DNA of 34,456 nt from positions 1-34,456 of the forward strand of contig CAJWLL010000024.1 of the NCBI GenBank assembly GCA_913043275.1, in the 5' to 3' direction. Source of the DNA: an uncultured Flavobacteriaceae bacterium. GTDB lineage: Bacteria; Bacteroidota; Bacteroidia; Flavobacteriales; Flavobacteriaceae. Position 1 is the first letter of the stretch; each line of letters opens with the position of its first letter. Shown here piece by piece: positions 1 to 8,223 of this stretch. The notes below the pieces were generated by a model. That model was not told the origin of the DNA and ran no database searches. It saw only the letters and a program-made list of their open reading frames with translations. The position numbers and the translations under genes are program-made.

Positions 1-31
1 TTTTTAATTTAAAAATATGATAATTATTTAT

Positions 32-39
32 TAAATTTG
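32..39 (+). promoter_or_regulatory. Possible -7 box ahead of the OmpA gene
   Basis: TAAATTTG matches the Bacteroidetes -7 consensus TAnnTTTG and lies 14 bases before the ATG. No good TTG -33 element is present at the expected distance, and the leader would be very short. In such AT-rich DNA a chance match is quite possible. Confidence 0.25.
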
Positions 40-53
40 ATAAAATTTCAAAA

Positions 54-1385
54 ATGAAAAAATTATATTCTATAATAATCTTTAGTTTGGCATTAGTTTT
101 CGTTGCCAATGCTCAGACTTCTGATAGTCCATGGGCAGTAAGTCTAGGTGCGAATTTAGTGAGTGTTAGTGATGACTCTGTTGATTCAGGAATGAGTTTA
201 GGAATTCCATCACTAAGTCTGTCTAGATACATTGCTGGAGGGTTTTCTATTGGCGCACAGTACAATTTAAATTCTTTAGAAATTGATAATGCCGATGTTG
301 ATTACTCTTCTGTTGAGGCTATATTAAGATATAACATTTCTGAGGGAGACATTTATCCATACCTTTTTGCTGGATACGGTCTTTCAAATTTCCAAAAGAA
401 TTCTGATGCTGAAGGCTTCTTCCCATCTGGTGGAGCAGGCAGAACATACCTTGGAGGTGCTGGTGTTAGTTATTCCATTTCTGATAACTGGAACGTTAAT
501 GCAAGTACTTCTTTCAGATCTACTAGTGAAAAAGGAAGTTATAATCACCTTCAACATGTAGTTGGCTTTACTTATGTGTTTGGTGCTCAAGACACAGACA
601 AAGATGGTGTTTCTGATAAAAAAGATGTTTGTCCTGACGTACCTGGCCTAAAAGAATTCGAGGGATGTCCTGACACAGATGGCGATGGTATTCCAGATAA
701 CAAAGATTCTTGTCCTGAAGAAGCAGGTACTGCCGAATTAAATGGTTGTCCTGATTCCGATGACGATGGAGTTGCCGACAAAGATGATGCCTGTCCTGAC
801 GAAGCTGGTTCAGCAGAGATGAATGGTTGCCCTGACACTGATGGTGATGGTCTAGCTGATAATGTTGACAAATGTCCAGAAAAAGCTGGAGAAGCTTTAA
901 ACAATGGTTGTCCTCATGACGATAGTGACGGAGACGGTGTAGCTGACAAAGACGATGCATGTCCAGATGAAGCTGGTGAAGCTGCAAACAACGGTTGTCC
1001 TGCAGTTCCAGAAAAATTAGTTTCCTTTCTAGAAGGTGAAAATTCAACATTGTTATTTGTTGTTAACAGTGCTGTTGTTACCGAAGACTCAAGTACTAAG
1101 TTGAAAGAACTTACTGAATTATTAAATGCCTACCCTAACGCCAACGTAATCATTGAAGGTCACGCATCTAGCGATGGTAGTATGGCATACAATCAAACGC
1201 TTTCTGAAAAAAGGGCCGACAGCGTAAAAGATGCGCTTATTGAAATGGGCGTTGATGGTTCTCGATTAGAGACGGTAGCCTATGGCGAAACCAGACCTTC
1301 AGCTGATAACAAAACTGCTGCAGGAAGATCTGCCAACAGAAGAGTTAAATTCGAAAGAAAAGTTGAGATTAAAGTTGTTGAGTAA
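54..1385 (+). CDS. OmpA-family outer-membrane protein with thrombospondin type 3 repeats
   Basis: This is an envelope structural protein that probably spans the outer membrane and grips peptidoglycan. Residues 1-20 form a signal peptide ending in ANAQ. Residues of about 25-178 look like a small OmpA-type beta-barrel, rich in alternating aromatic and polar segments and closing with HVVGFTYVFG. Residues of about 180-316 are five calcium-binding TSP3-like repeats (DTDGDG...D..D.CP pattern). The C-terminal OmpA domain shows IIEGHASSDG, NQTLSEKRADSV and NRRVKF, which carry the usual Asp and Arg contacts to diaminopimelate. The order barrel, TSP3, OmpA is common in Bacteroidetes. The ATG is the only start that gives an intact signal peptide. 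It is monocistronic, with a strong terminator just downstream. Confidence 0.93.
   Translation: MKKLYSIIIFSLALVFVANAQTSDSPWAVSLGANLVSVSDDSVDSGMSLGIPSLSLSRYIAGGFSIGAQYNLNSLEIDNADVDYSSVEAILRYNISEGDIYPYLFAGYGLSNFQKNSDAEGFFPSGGAGRTYLGGAGVSYSISDNWNVNASTSFRSTSEKGSYNHLQHVVGFTYVFGAQDTDKDGVSDKKDVCPDVPGLKEFEGCPDTDGDGIPDNKDSCPEEAGTAELNGCPDSDDDGVADKDDACPDEAGSAEMNGCPDTDGDGLADNVDKCPEKAGEALNNGCPHDDSDGDGVADKDDACPDEAGEAANNGCPAVPEKLVSFLEGENSTLLFVVNSAVVTEDSSTKLKELTELLNAYPNANVIIEGHASSDGSMAYNQTLSEKRADSVKDALIEMGVDGSRLETVAYGETRPSADNKTAAGRSANRRVKFERKVEIKVVE
588..1010 (+). repeat. In-frame TSP3 (Asp-rich, Cys-Pro) coding repeats
   Basis: Five units of about 25 codons each carry the pattern D-x-D-x-D-G-x-x-D-x-x-D-x-C-P followed by a short spacer ending in GCP. 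At DNA level, words such as GATGATGCCTGTCC and AATGGTTGTCC recur with changes. The family is known to bind calcium. The number of units often differs between strains through recombination, but that is not visible here. Confidence 0.85.
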
Positions 1386-1403
1386 GCTTTAAATTACTCT
1401 ATG

Positions 1404-1436
1404 AAAAAACTCCCACATTGTTGGGAGTTTTTTTTT
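1404..1436 (+). terminator. Rho-independent terminator after the OmpA gene
   Basis: The arms 1404-1415 and 1422-1433 pair over 12 base pairs, with core ACTCCCA/TGGGAGT, around a six-base loop CATTGT. A run of T follows. The A tract on the left arm would also let it work weakly on the other strand. It lies about 20 bases after the OmpA stop codon. Confidence 0.9.
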
Positions 1437-1801
1437 GCCCTATTGGATTACAAATGAAGGTTCTGTCATATAAATTGGTAATCACATAATAGTCAGTCTA
1501 CTTAATTTAGACTTACACTCATCACCCAAGAGAAAATTATTAGTCGAATCCTCTGCGAAGTATATCATTCAGTTAAGTATTATAATCTCCCGCTAAAACT
1601 GATTTCTATTTAGAACCCATAAAATAAAAAGGTTCTAGCGTATCCATAGAATTCAAAGTCAAGTCTTAATAATAAAGAAAAGGATCTTCAAATGGCTTCC
1701 ATTATTTAGGGATGCATTTTCCCTAGCATCAAATTAGTTTATTGAAGAGCTTACAACAAAACCTGAATCTAGATTAAAGGATCAATAACCTAATGGATGA
1801 A
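1437..1801. other. Gene-free stretch between convergent OmpA and symporter genes
   Basis: No coding frame of useful length and no tRNA fold was found here. It holds two weak inverted repeats. One is TAGAACC/GGTTCTA at 1611-1617 and 1631-1637, with a 13-base loop. The other is TAGGGA/TCCCTA at 1707-1712 and 1720-1725, overlapping an alternative GATGC/GCATC pair at 1711-1715 and 1726-1730. Either could be part of the 3' end of the symporter transcript, which reads into this stretch on the minus strand, but neither has a clear T tract. Confidence 0.5.
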
Positions 1802-3463
1802 TTACCAAAAAAGAGAATAAATAACAGTCAAGATAATCAAGGTAGCAAATGCTCCAATATTAAAAAGGGGTGAGGTATTGAATATACCTTTGGGTAAATT
1901 GATGGCTTTTGAATCCTGTGCGCCTTTATTTTGTCTAATACTAACAATCACAATCACTCCCATGGTCAAAAGGGCTGTTAATCCCATTTGATCCATCCAA
2001 GGTAGATTAGGGAAGAAAGCTTTAAGGCTTGTTCCATTTACCCAGCCTTTGGATCCTACTTTTAAAAACATGGCAATAGGAATAGAACTTAGTGCACCCC
2101 ATATGGCTGCTCTATTGGTTGTTTTTTTCCAAAATAATCCCAAAATGAAAACGGCCAATATTCCGGGACTTACAATACCGGTATATTCCTGTATAAACTG
2201 AAAGGCCTGATCGATACCTCCCAAAAGAGGAGCCATGGTAGCTCCAATAATTAAAGCAACAGCAGCAGAGATTCTCCCTACCCTTACTGTTTTTTTGTCG
2301 TCGGCATTTTTATCGATCAGTTGCTTGTATATGTCCATCGTAAAAATAGTCGAGGTAGAGTTCAACATTGAAGCCAGAGAGGAAACAATAGCCGCTGCCA
2401 AAGCTGCAAAAGCAACTCCTTTAAAGCCAACCGGTAAAAACTGCATCAACCAAGGATAGGCCTTGTCTGCCTTTCCCTCAGTGGGTATATTCATCATTCC
2501 ATTTTCACCCAATCCAGCAAGAATTTCAGGATCATTTACGATTACATAAGCTGCGATTCCAGGAATGACCACGATCAATGGGATAATTAATTTGAGACCT
2601 GCTGCAAACAAAATTCCCTTTTGTGATTCTTTGAGCGATTTAGCTGCCAAGGTACGTTGAATGATATACTGGTTGAATCCCCAATAATAAAGGTTAGCTA
2701 CCCAAAGCCCTCCAACCAATACTCCGATACCTGGTAAGTTGTTGTACTCAGGGTTGCTTTTATCCAAAATCATTTCAAAACGGTCTGGAGCAGCCTTGTA
2801 AATAGATTTTAAACCCTCAAATACGCCTTGCCCTTGGGATACTGTATCCAATGCCAAATAAGTAGTTACCAAGCCTCCCAAAACGAGAAAAACAACCTGA
2901 ATGATATCTGTCCAAGCCACCGCTGTCAATCCTCCGTAAAGGGAATAAGCAGCTGCAAAAAGAGCTAAACCCAATACCGCGTATACCAAATCTATTCCAA
3001 TAATTGTTTCCAAAGCTAAGCCACCCAGATACATCACTGAGGCAAGGTTGACAAAGACATAAAGTGAAATCCAAAAAATCGCCAAAATGGTTTTCAATTG
3101 TGAGGAAAAACGTTTTTCTACAAACTCTGGAATGGTGTATAATTTTTTCTCAATAAAAATGGGTAAAAAGTATTTTCCCACAATAATAAGTGTTATTGCT
3201 GCCATCCATTCATATGATGCGATGGCAAGACCTAATGCAAATCCTGATCCCGACATCCCAATGAATTGCTCGGCAGAGATATTTGCGGCAATCAGTGAGG
3301 CACCAATCGCCCACCAAGGAAGTGATTTACCAGCCAAAAAGTAATCTTCAGCACTTTTATCTTTACCCTCTTTATTTCTTGAAACCCATAATCCAAAACC
3401 CAATATAACAAGGGCGTATATAAAGAAAATCAGGTAATCTAAAAATTCAAAACTCGTATTCAT
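1802..3463 (-). CDS. Sodium/solute symporter (SSS family, SGLT-like sugar transporter)
   Basis: This is an inner-membrane sodium-coupled importer, most likely for a sugar. The 553 residues form about 13-14 hydrophobic helices. The early segment GKSLPWWAIGASLIAANISAEQ is the typical SSS helix 1 (sodium-site) region. FVEKRFSSQLKT and SLYGGLTAVAWTD are also typical of the family, as is AAIVSSLASMLNSTSTIFTMDIY, which includes the second sodium-site region. Length is normal for SGLT-type members. It lies 14 bases downstream of galE on the same strand, so the two are probably one operon, and galactose or glucose would be a reasonable substrate. The exact sugar cannot be read from the sequence. It could also supply monosaccharides released by the enzymes at 9.5-24 kb. 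Confidence 0.9.
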   Translation of the reverse strand: MNTSFEFLDYLIFFIYALVILGFGLWVSRNKEGKDKSAEDYFLAGKSLPWWAIGASLIAANISAEQFIGMSGSGFALGLAIASYEWMAAITLIIVGKYFLPIFIEKKLYTIPEFVEKRFSSQLKTILAIFWISLYVFVNLASVMYLGGLALETIIGIDLVYAVLGLALFAAAYSLYGGLTAVAWTDIIQVVFLVLGGLVTTYLALDTVSQGQGVFEGLKSIYKAAPDRFEMILDKSNPEYNNLPGIGVLVGGLWVANLYYWGFNQYIIQRTLAAKSLKESQKGILFAAGLKLIIPLIVVIPGIAAYVIVNDPEILAGLGENGMMNIPTEGKADKAYPWLMQFLPVGFKGVAFAALAAAIVSSLASMLNSTSTIFTMDIYKQLIDKNADDKKTVRVGRISAAVALIIGATMAPLLGGIDQAFQFIQEYTGIVSPGILAVFILGLFWKKTTNRAAIWGALSSIPIAMFLKVGSKGWVNGTSLKAFFPNLPWMDQMGLTALLTMGVIVIVSIRQNKGAQDSKAINLPKGIFNTSPLFNIGAFATLIILTVIYSLFW

Positions 3464-3477
3464 TTTGATATTTTTGG

Positions 3478-4506
3478 TTATTTATTACGTATTTTTTTTT
3501 CCCATTCCCAAGCAGTTTTCAATGCCATTTCCAGGTTATTTATAGCCTGCCATCCAAGGATTTCATTAGCTTTGCTCGTGTCAGCATATGCCTCCACAAT
3601 ATCGCCAGATCTTCGGTCAACAATTTCGTGGTTTAAAGAAATTCCAGAAATTTTTTCGAAGGTTTTGATTACTTCTAAAACGCTATTGCCTTTTCCAGTA
3701 CCCAAATTGAAAACTTCAAAATTTTCACTTTGTTCATCAGCAATCATTCTTTTAAGTCCAACCACATGTGCCTTTGCCAAATCTACAACGTGGATGTAAT
3801 CTCTGACACATGTTCCGTCATCAGTAGGATAGTCACCACCAAAGACATTGATTTTTTGGTGAATTCCCGCAGCAGTTTGGGTAATAAAAGGGACAAGATT
3901 CTGGGGTTTTCCTTTGCTTAACTCTCCGATTTCAATACTGGAGTGTGCCCCAATAGGATTAAAATAACGTAGTGAAATCACCTTTAAAAGGTCGTTTGAC
4001 CGTGTATTATCATAAAGTATTTCTTCTCCAATCTGTTTCGTGTTTCCATAGGGAGATTCAGCTTTTTTGACGGGGTCTTGCTCGGTGATGGGTAGTTGAT
4101 CTGCTTGACCATAAACCGTACAAGAAGAACTGAATATAAATGAACACCTTTGGCCTTTACTTTCAATGGCTTGAAGCAAATAGATCAGTGAACTTATATT
4201 GTTTTCATAATATTCCAGTGGCTGTTTAACACTTTCTCCCACTGCTTTATAGGCTGCAAAATGGATAATACCGGTAAGATCCGGATGGTATTGAAACAAT
4301 AGATTGACTTCTTTTCTATCCCTCAAATCGAGTTTTACAAATTTAGGAGAAATACCTGTGATTTTTTTTATACCATCCAATACGTTTTTAGAACTATTTG
4401 AAAGGTCATCAACGATGATGATTTCAAATCCCTGTTGGATTAATTCAACGCAAGTGTGGGAGCCGATATAACCCAGACCACCTGTAACTAGAATTTTTGA
4501 AGGCAA
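3478..4506 (-). CDS. galE: UDP-glucose 4-epimerase
   Basis: GalE interconverts UDP-glucose and UDP-galactose in the cytoplasm and links galactose use to envelope sugar synthesis. It is an extended short-chain dehydrogenase. The NAD-binding Gly motif TGGLGYIGS starts at residue 8, D60 and L61 follow (VKLDLRD), the Ser-Cys-Thr segment SSSCTVYG lies near 127-133, and the catalytic Tyr-x-x-x-Lys is Y153/K157. RYFNPIGAH and DGTCVRDYIHV are strong GalE signatures. The 342 residues are full length. It leads an operon with the SSS transporter. A TAAATTTG box on the minus strand lies 27 bases upstream. Confidence 0.96.
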   Translation of the reverse strand: MPSKILVTGGLGYIGSHTCVELIQQGFEIIIVDDLSNSSKNVLDGIKKITGISPKFVKLDLRDRKEVNLLFQYHPDLTGIIHFAAYKAVGESVKQPLEYYENNISSLIYLLQAIESKGQRCSFIFSSSCTVYGQADQLPITEQDPVKKAESPYGNTKQIGEEILYDNTRSNDLLKVISLRYFNPIGAHSSIEIGELSKGKPQNLVPFITQTAAGIHQKINVFGGDYPTDDGTCVRDYIHVVDLAKAHVVGLKRMIADEQSENFEVFNLGTGKGNSVLEVIKTFEKISGISLNHEIVDRRSGDIVEAYADTSKANEILGWQAINNLEMALKTAWEWEKKIRNK

Positions 4507-4532
4507 TACGCACTTTACTTTTTAGTTAAGAA

Positions 4533-4540
4533 CAAATTTA
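4533..4540 (-). promoter_or_regulatory. Putative -7 box of the galE-symporter operon
   Basis: Read on the minus strand this is TAAATTTG, a full match to TAnnTTTG, 27 bases before the galE start. No convincing -33 TTG element is found at normal spacing, so support rests on the -7 match and its position. Confidence 0.4.
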
Positions 4541-4654
4541 ATTTATTTATTTGATTCTTGACCTTATGCAATCAATTTTAACCATGATTGATTTTTAATG
4601 CAAGGAAAAGCAATAATTTATTTTGTTATAAATCCATAAACAAGCATATAAAAC

Positions 4655-4662
4655 TATATTTG
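4655..4662 (+). promoter_or_regulatory. Putative -7 box of typA
   Basis: TATATTTG followed by CG is a full match to the Bacteroidetes -7 element TAnnTTTG and lies 20 bases upstream of the typA ATG. That spacing gives a leader of roughly 12-14 bases. The -33 side is AT-rich without a clear TTG at the standard distance. Confidence 0.5.
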
Positions 4663-4681
4663 CGCTCATTAATTTGAATTC

Positions 4682-6478
4682 ATGTCCTATATAAAAAATA
4701 TTGCTATCATCGCCCACGTTGATCATGGAAAAACAACACTGGTAGACAAAATCATGTTTCACTGTGAATTGTTTCGAGACAATGAAAACAAGGGAGATTT
4801 GATTCTGGACAGTAATGACTTAGAAAGGGAAAGAGGGATTACCATTTTATCCAAAAACGTATCCGTCCGTTATAAAGGGATTAAAATCAATATCATAGAC
4901 ACACCTGGTCACGCAGATTTTGGAGGAGAGGTGGAGAGAGTACTTAACATGGCAGATGCAGCTATATTATTGGTCGATGCTTTTGAGGGACCGATGCCAC
5001 AAACCCGATTTGTATTAAAAAAGGCATTGGATTTAAAATTAAAACCTCTGGTTGTTATAAATAAAGTAGACAAAGAGAATTGTCGACCTGAAGAAGTCCA
5101 TGAAGCTGTCTTTGATCTTATGTTTTCTCTCGGGGCAGAGGAGTGGCAATTGGATTTTCCAGTCGTATATGGTTCTGCCAAAAATAATTGGATGGGACAT
5201 GATTGGAAAACTTCCACAGACTCCATTGTTTCACTTTTGGATATGGTATTGGAACATGTTCCTGCTCCTGAGATCAAAAGCGGAAATACACAAATGTTGA
5301 TTACTTCACTTGATTACTCTCCTTACACGGGTAGAGTAGCCATTGGAAGACTCAACCGTGGGACTCTAAAAACCAATATGGATGTCAGTTTGGTAGATCG
5401 AAATGGTAAAATCACTAAGTCTAGGATCAAAGAGCTCAATGTGTTTGAAGGTTTGGGAAGGAGGATAGTCGAAAAAGTCGAAGCAGGAGACATTTGTGCC
5501 ATTATTGGACTGGAGTCCTTTAATATTGGAGACACCATTGCAGACGACATTCAGCCAGAGGCATTGCCTACAATAGCGATCGATGAGCCAACCATTAGTA
5601 TGCTTTTCACCATCAACGATTCTCCTTTTTTTGGAAAAGACGGTAAGTTTGTTACCTCTCGCCATATCAAAGAACGTCTGGAAAAAGAGTTAGAACGTAA
5701 TCTGGCTTTGCGACTCGATCCAACAGATTCAGCAGATAAATTTTTGGTTTTTGGTCGTGGGGTCATGCATCTTTCCGTTTTGATAGAAACCATGCGCAGA
5801 GAAGGCTATGAAATCCAAATTGGTCAACCGCAGGTTATCATCAAAAAGATAAATGGAGTCAAATGTGAACCTATAGAAATCCTAACAATTGATTTACCCG
5901 AAACCTTTTCCGGTAAAGCCATCGAAATGGTCACTCATAGAAAAGGTGAAATGATAAGTCTGGATAACAAGGGTGATCGTATGCTTTGTAAATTCACCAT
6001 TCCATCTCGTGGGATTATTGGATTAAGAAATCAATTACTTACCAACACCGCAGGTCAGGCCATAATGAATCATCGTTTTATGGAATTTCAACCCTTTAAG
6101 GGTGAGATACCAAGCAGAATCAACGGATCATTAATTTCCATGGAGAAGGGGAGTGCCATTCCTTACGCATTAGACAAACTTCAGGAAAGAGGAAAGTTTT
6201 TCATTTTTCCCAATGAGGAAGTTTATACCGGTCAAGTCATTGGAGAAAATACCCGAATGAATGATTTGGTAGTCAATGTTACCAAAACCAAAAAACTCTC
6301 CAATATAAGGGCATCTGGAAGTGATGAAAAAGTAAGCCTTGCCCCCCCAATTAAGTTTTCTTTAGAAGAGGCCTTGGAGTACATACAAATCGATGAGTAT
6401 GTAGAGGCAACTCCGAATCATTTGAGGTTGAGAAAAATATTTTTAGACGAAAACGAAAGAAAAAGAAACGCACGATAA
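4682..6478 (+). CDS. typA: Ribosome-associated translational GTPase TypA/BipA
   Basis: TypA is a cytoplasmic GTPase related to EF-G that binds 70S ribosomes and helps 50S assembly and growth under stress or cold. The G motifs are clear: AHVDHGKTT (G1), RERGITI (G2), DTPGHADFGGEVERV (G3) and NKVD (G4). EF-G-like domains follow, and the TypA-specific C-terminal region includes IPSRGIIGLRNQLLT, ENTRMNDLVVNVTKTKKLSN and the conserved end TPNHLRLRKIFLDENERKR. The 598 residues match the family. The start is the only ATG directly ahead of the G1 region and lies downstream of a good -7 box. It faces the helicase gene tail to tail. Confidence 0.97.
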   Translation: MSYIKNIAIIAHVDHGKTTLVDKIMFHCELFRDNENKGDLILDSNDLERERGITILSKNVSVRYKGIKINIIDTPGHADFGGEVERVLNMADAAILLVDAFEGPMPQTRFVLKKALDLKLKPLVVINKVDKENCRPEEVHEAVFDLMFSLGAEEWQLDFPVVYGSAKNNWMGHDWKTSTDSIVSLLDMVLEHVPAPEIKSGNTQMLITSLDYSPYTGRVAIGRLNRGTLKTNMDVSLVDRNGKITKSRIKELNVFEGLGRRIVEKVEAGDICAIIGLESFNIGDTIADDIQPEALPTIAIDEPTISMLFTINDSPFFGKDGKFVTSRHIKERLEKELERNLALRLDPTDSADKFLVFGRGVMHLSVLIETMRREGYEIQIGQPQVIIKKINGVKCEPIEILTIDLPETFSGKAIEMVTHRKGEMISLDNKGDRMLCKFTIPSRGIIGLRNQLLTNTAGQAIMNHRFMEFQPFKGEIPSRINGSLISMEKGSAIPYALDKLQERGKFFIFPNEEVYTGQVIGENTRMNDLVVNVTKTKKLSNIRASGSDEKVSLAPPIKFSLEEALEYIQIDEYVEATPNHLRLRKIFLDENERKRNAR

Positions 6479-6542
6479 AGCAGTACCTTTTTTTGTCTTG
6501 CTGAATTGATATATCAAAACTTAGGTTTGGAATATCGATAAT

Positions 6543-7886
6543 CTATATGAAAGTAAGAGCATAGCCCTCTTTACCGGCTCTTCCAGTCCGCCCTATTCTG
6601 TGGATATAACTTTCTTTGGAACTGGGGATTCTGTAATTGATTACATGGGTAATATTATCAATATCGATACCTCGGGAGGCCACATCAGTTGCAACCATTA
6701 TTTGTATAGATCCCAATTTAAATTTTTGAATCGCTTTGGAGCGATATTGCTGAGATTTGTCACCATGAATCTCATCTACTTTTAAATCAAACTTCTTTAA
6801 AACTCTACACAATTTGGAAACCTGTCTTTTGGTTTCAGAGAAAATCAAAACTTTTTTGAATTCCTTTTTTCTCAAAAGATTAACCAACATTTGGTTTTTT
6901 TCCTCATCATCTTTTGGTTTAATAACGTCTTGATAAATATTGTCAGTATTGGCCTTTCCCTCAGACACTTTCACTTTTTTGTATTGCTTCACTAAGTTAT
7001 CGATGATATTTTGTTGTTTTGGGTTTTCTGTGGCTGAAAAAAGAATAGTCTGATTCCTTTTATGCATTTGATTAATTATCTTTTGCACTTCTTGAAGGAA
7101 GCCCATGTCCAACATTGTATCAAACTCGTCCAAAACTACTTTGGTAAAATCATGTAATTTCAGTGCTCGGCGGTTGATCATGTCATTAATTCTTCCAGGA
7201 GTTCCAATTATAACGTGATTCAGTCTCCTCAGTTTATTAATATCTTTATTGACATTAGTACCACCGATAAAGCAACTACTAAAAATATTAAGTCCTTTGC
7301 TGAGGCTTTTAAATTCTTGTTCAACTTGTTGGGCCAATTCTCTTGTAGGAATTAACACGATGGTCTTATTTTTATTTTTATTATTTATAAGTCGGTTAAT
7401 GATGGGAATCAAAAAGGCACCTGTTTTTCCAGTACCAGTGTTAGCAATACCAATTACACTTTTTCCTTGGGATACTATTTCAAAAGTTTTGTCCTGAATT
7501 TCTGTGGTTTTTTCATAACCCTTGTTTTTGATTCTGGATTGTAGTTTTGGACTAATATCTAGTTCATAAAATGCACGGGTTTGAAAACACTTTTTATCCT
7601 CTTTTATTTTAATGGTAGTGTTAACCATCATACTGGGGTCCAAATCAGATTTTTTAAACCTGCCACCCCCTGATCTGTTTCTTGATTTTAGATTTCTGCT
7701 TTTGTATCCCTGGCCAAAATTTTTTCTAGTTTTCGACCTTGATTTTTTTTTCGCCCCATGGTCTGATGCTTTTTTTATACCAGTAGATGAAGTCTTTTTT
7801 TCTATTGAATGGTATTCTACGGCTCGCTCCCTTTGTGCTTTATTTTTTTTTATTGAGGGATAATTTTTTCTTTTTACTCCTACCAT
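6543..7886 (-). CDS. DEAD-box RNA helicase with DEFD motif II and basic N-terminus
   Basis: This is an ATP-dependent RNA helicase of the RhlE/CsdA type, likely acting in RNA unwinding or ribosome assembly. Residues 1-80 are a low-complexity basic arm rich in Lys, Arg and Ser. The Q motif region is near 125-131, motif I ANTGTGKT at 148-155, Ia PTRELA at 180-185, Ib TPGR at 229-232, and motif II reads DEFD (253-256) in place of DEAD. Motif III SAT is at 284-286 and motif VI HRIGRTGR at 429-436. The chain ends only 11 residues after motif VI, so there is no C-terminal basic tail. The RNA-binding arm seems to have moved to the N-terminus. A -7 box about 130 bases upstream implies a long leader, as in cold-induced helicase genes. 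Confidence 0.93.
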   Translation of the reverse strand: MVGVKRKNYPSIKKNKAQRERAVEYHSIEKKTSSTGIKKASDHGAKKKSRSKTRKNFGQGYKSRNLKSRNRSGGGRFKKSDLDPSMMVNTTIKIKEDKKCFQTRAFYELDISPKLQSRIKNKGYEKTTEIQDKTFEIVSQGKSVIGIANTGTGKTGAFLIPIINRLINNKNKNKTIVLIPTRELAQQVEQEFKSLSKGLNIFSSCFIGGTNVNKDINKLRRLNHVIIGTPGRINDMINRRALKLHDFTKVVLDEFDTMLDMGFLQEVQKIINQMHKRNQTILFSATENPKQQNIIDNLVKQYKKVKVSEGKANTDNIYQDVIKPKDDEEKNQMLVNLLRKKEFKKVLIFSETKRQVSKLCRVLKKFDLKVDEIHGDKSQQYRSKAIQKFKLGSIQIMVATDVASRGIDIDNITHVINYRIPSSKESYIHRIGRTGRAGKEGYALTFI

Positions 7887-8223
7887 TTTAGTGGAAACTT
7901 GTTAATAAAACTCATATGGCTTTTATTAGTTTTGAGGGATGCTGTTATTCATTTTGTTTAGCCAAAAATGAAAGATGATTTATTTATGCTACTCCTCTTA
8001 ACTTTATGACGCGCAAATTTAGTCTTTTAAACGGATTCATTGGGCATGAATCTGTTTTAAGATGTTTTCAGAATCACTATACTAAAAACACGAATGGTTA
8101 TTTAAAAGTATTTACCGATGTTGAGTCTTTTCTTTAAGGTAAATCTTAGGATTTTTCCGAGCTTTAATATTCAATTGAACGGTTTTTTTTTTCTTTTTTT
8201 ATATATTTCGGCAAACAATATCC
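7887..8223. other. Divergent intergenic region, helicase and PHP genes
   Basis: These 337 bases separate two divergent genes. On the minus strand they hold the helicase -7 box at 8014-8021. On the plus strand TATATTTC at 8202-8209, one base off TAnnTTTG, lies 14 bases before the PHP gene start, with a TTG at 8175-8177 as a loosely spaced -33 element. No coding frame or RNA gene was recognised. Confidence 0.45.
8014..8021 (-). promoter_or_regulatory. Putative -7 box of the helicase gene
   Basis: On the minus strand this reads TAAATTTG followed by CGCG, a full TAnnTTTG match. The start codon lies about 127 bases further, so the 5' leader would be roughly 120 bases. No clear -33 TTG was seen. 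A long leader fits known cold-shock control of DEAD-box genes, but that is inference. Confidence 0.4.

Noticed and set aside
568..1050. Long minus-strand frames opposite the TSP3 repeats
   Set aside because: They are shadows of the repetitive Asp-rich coding sequence, with low-complexity His/Leu/Gln content and no start or family features.
6506..6517. TTGATATATCAA palindrome between typA and the helicase gene
   Set aside because: It lies between two gene ends, is AT-rich, has no T tract and fits no terminator or operator pattern.
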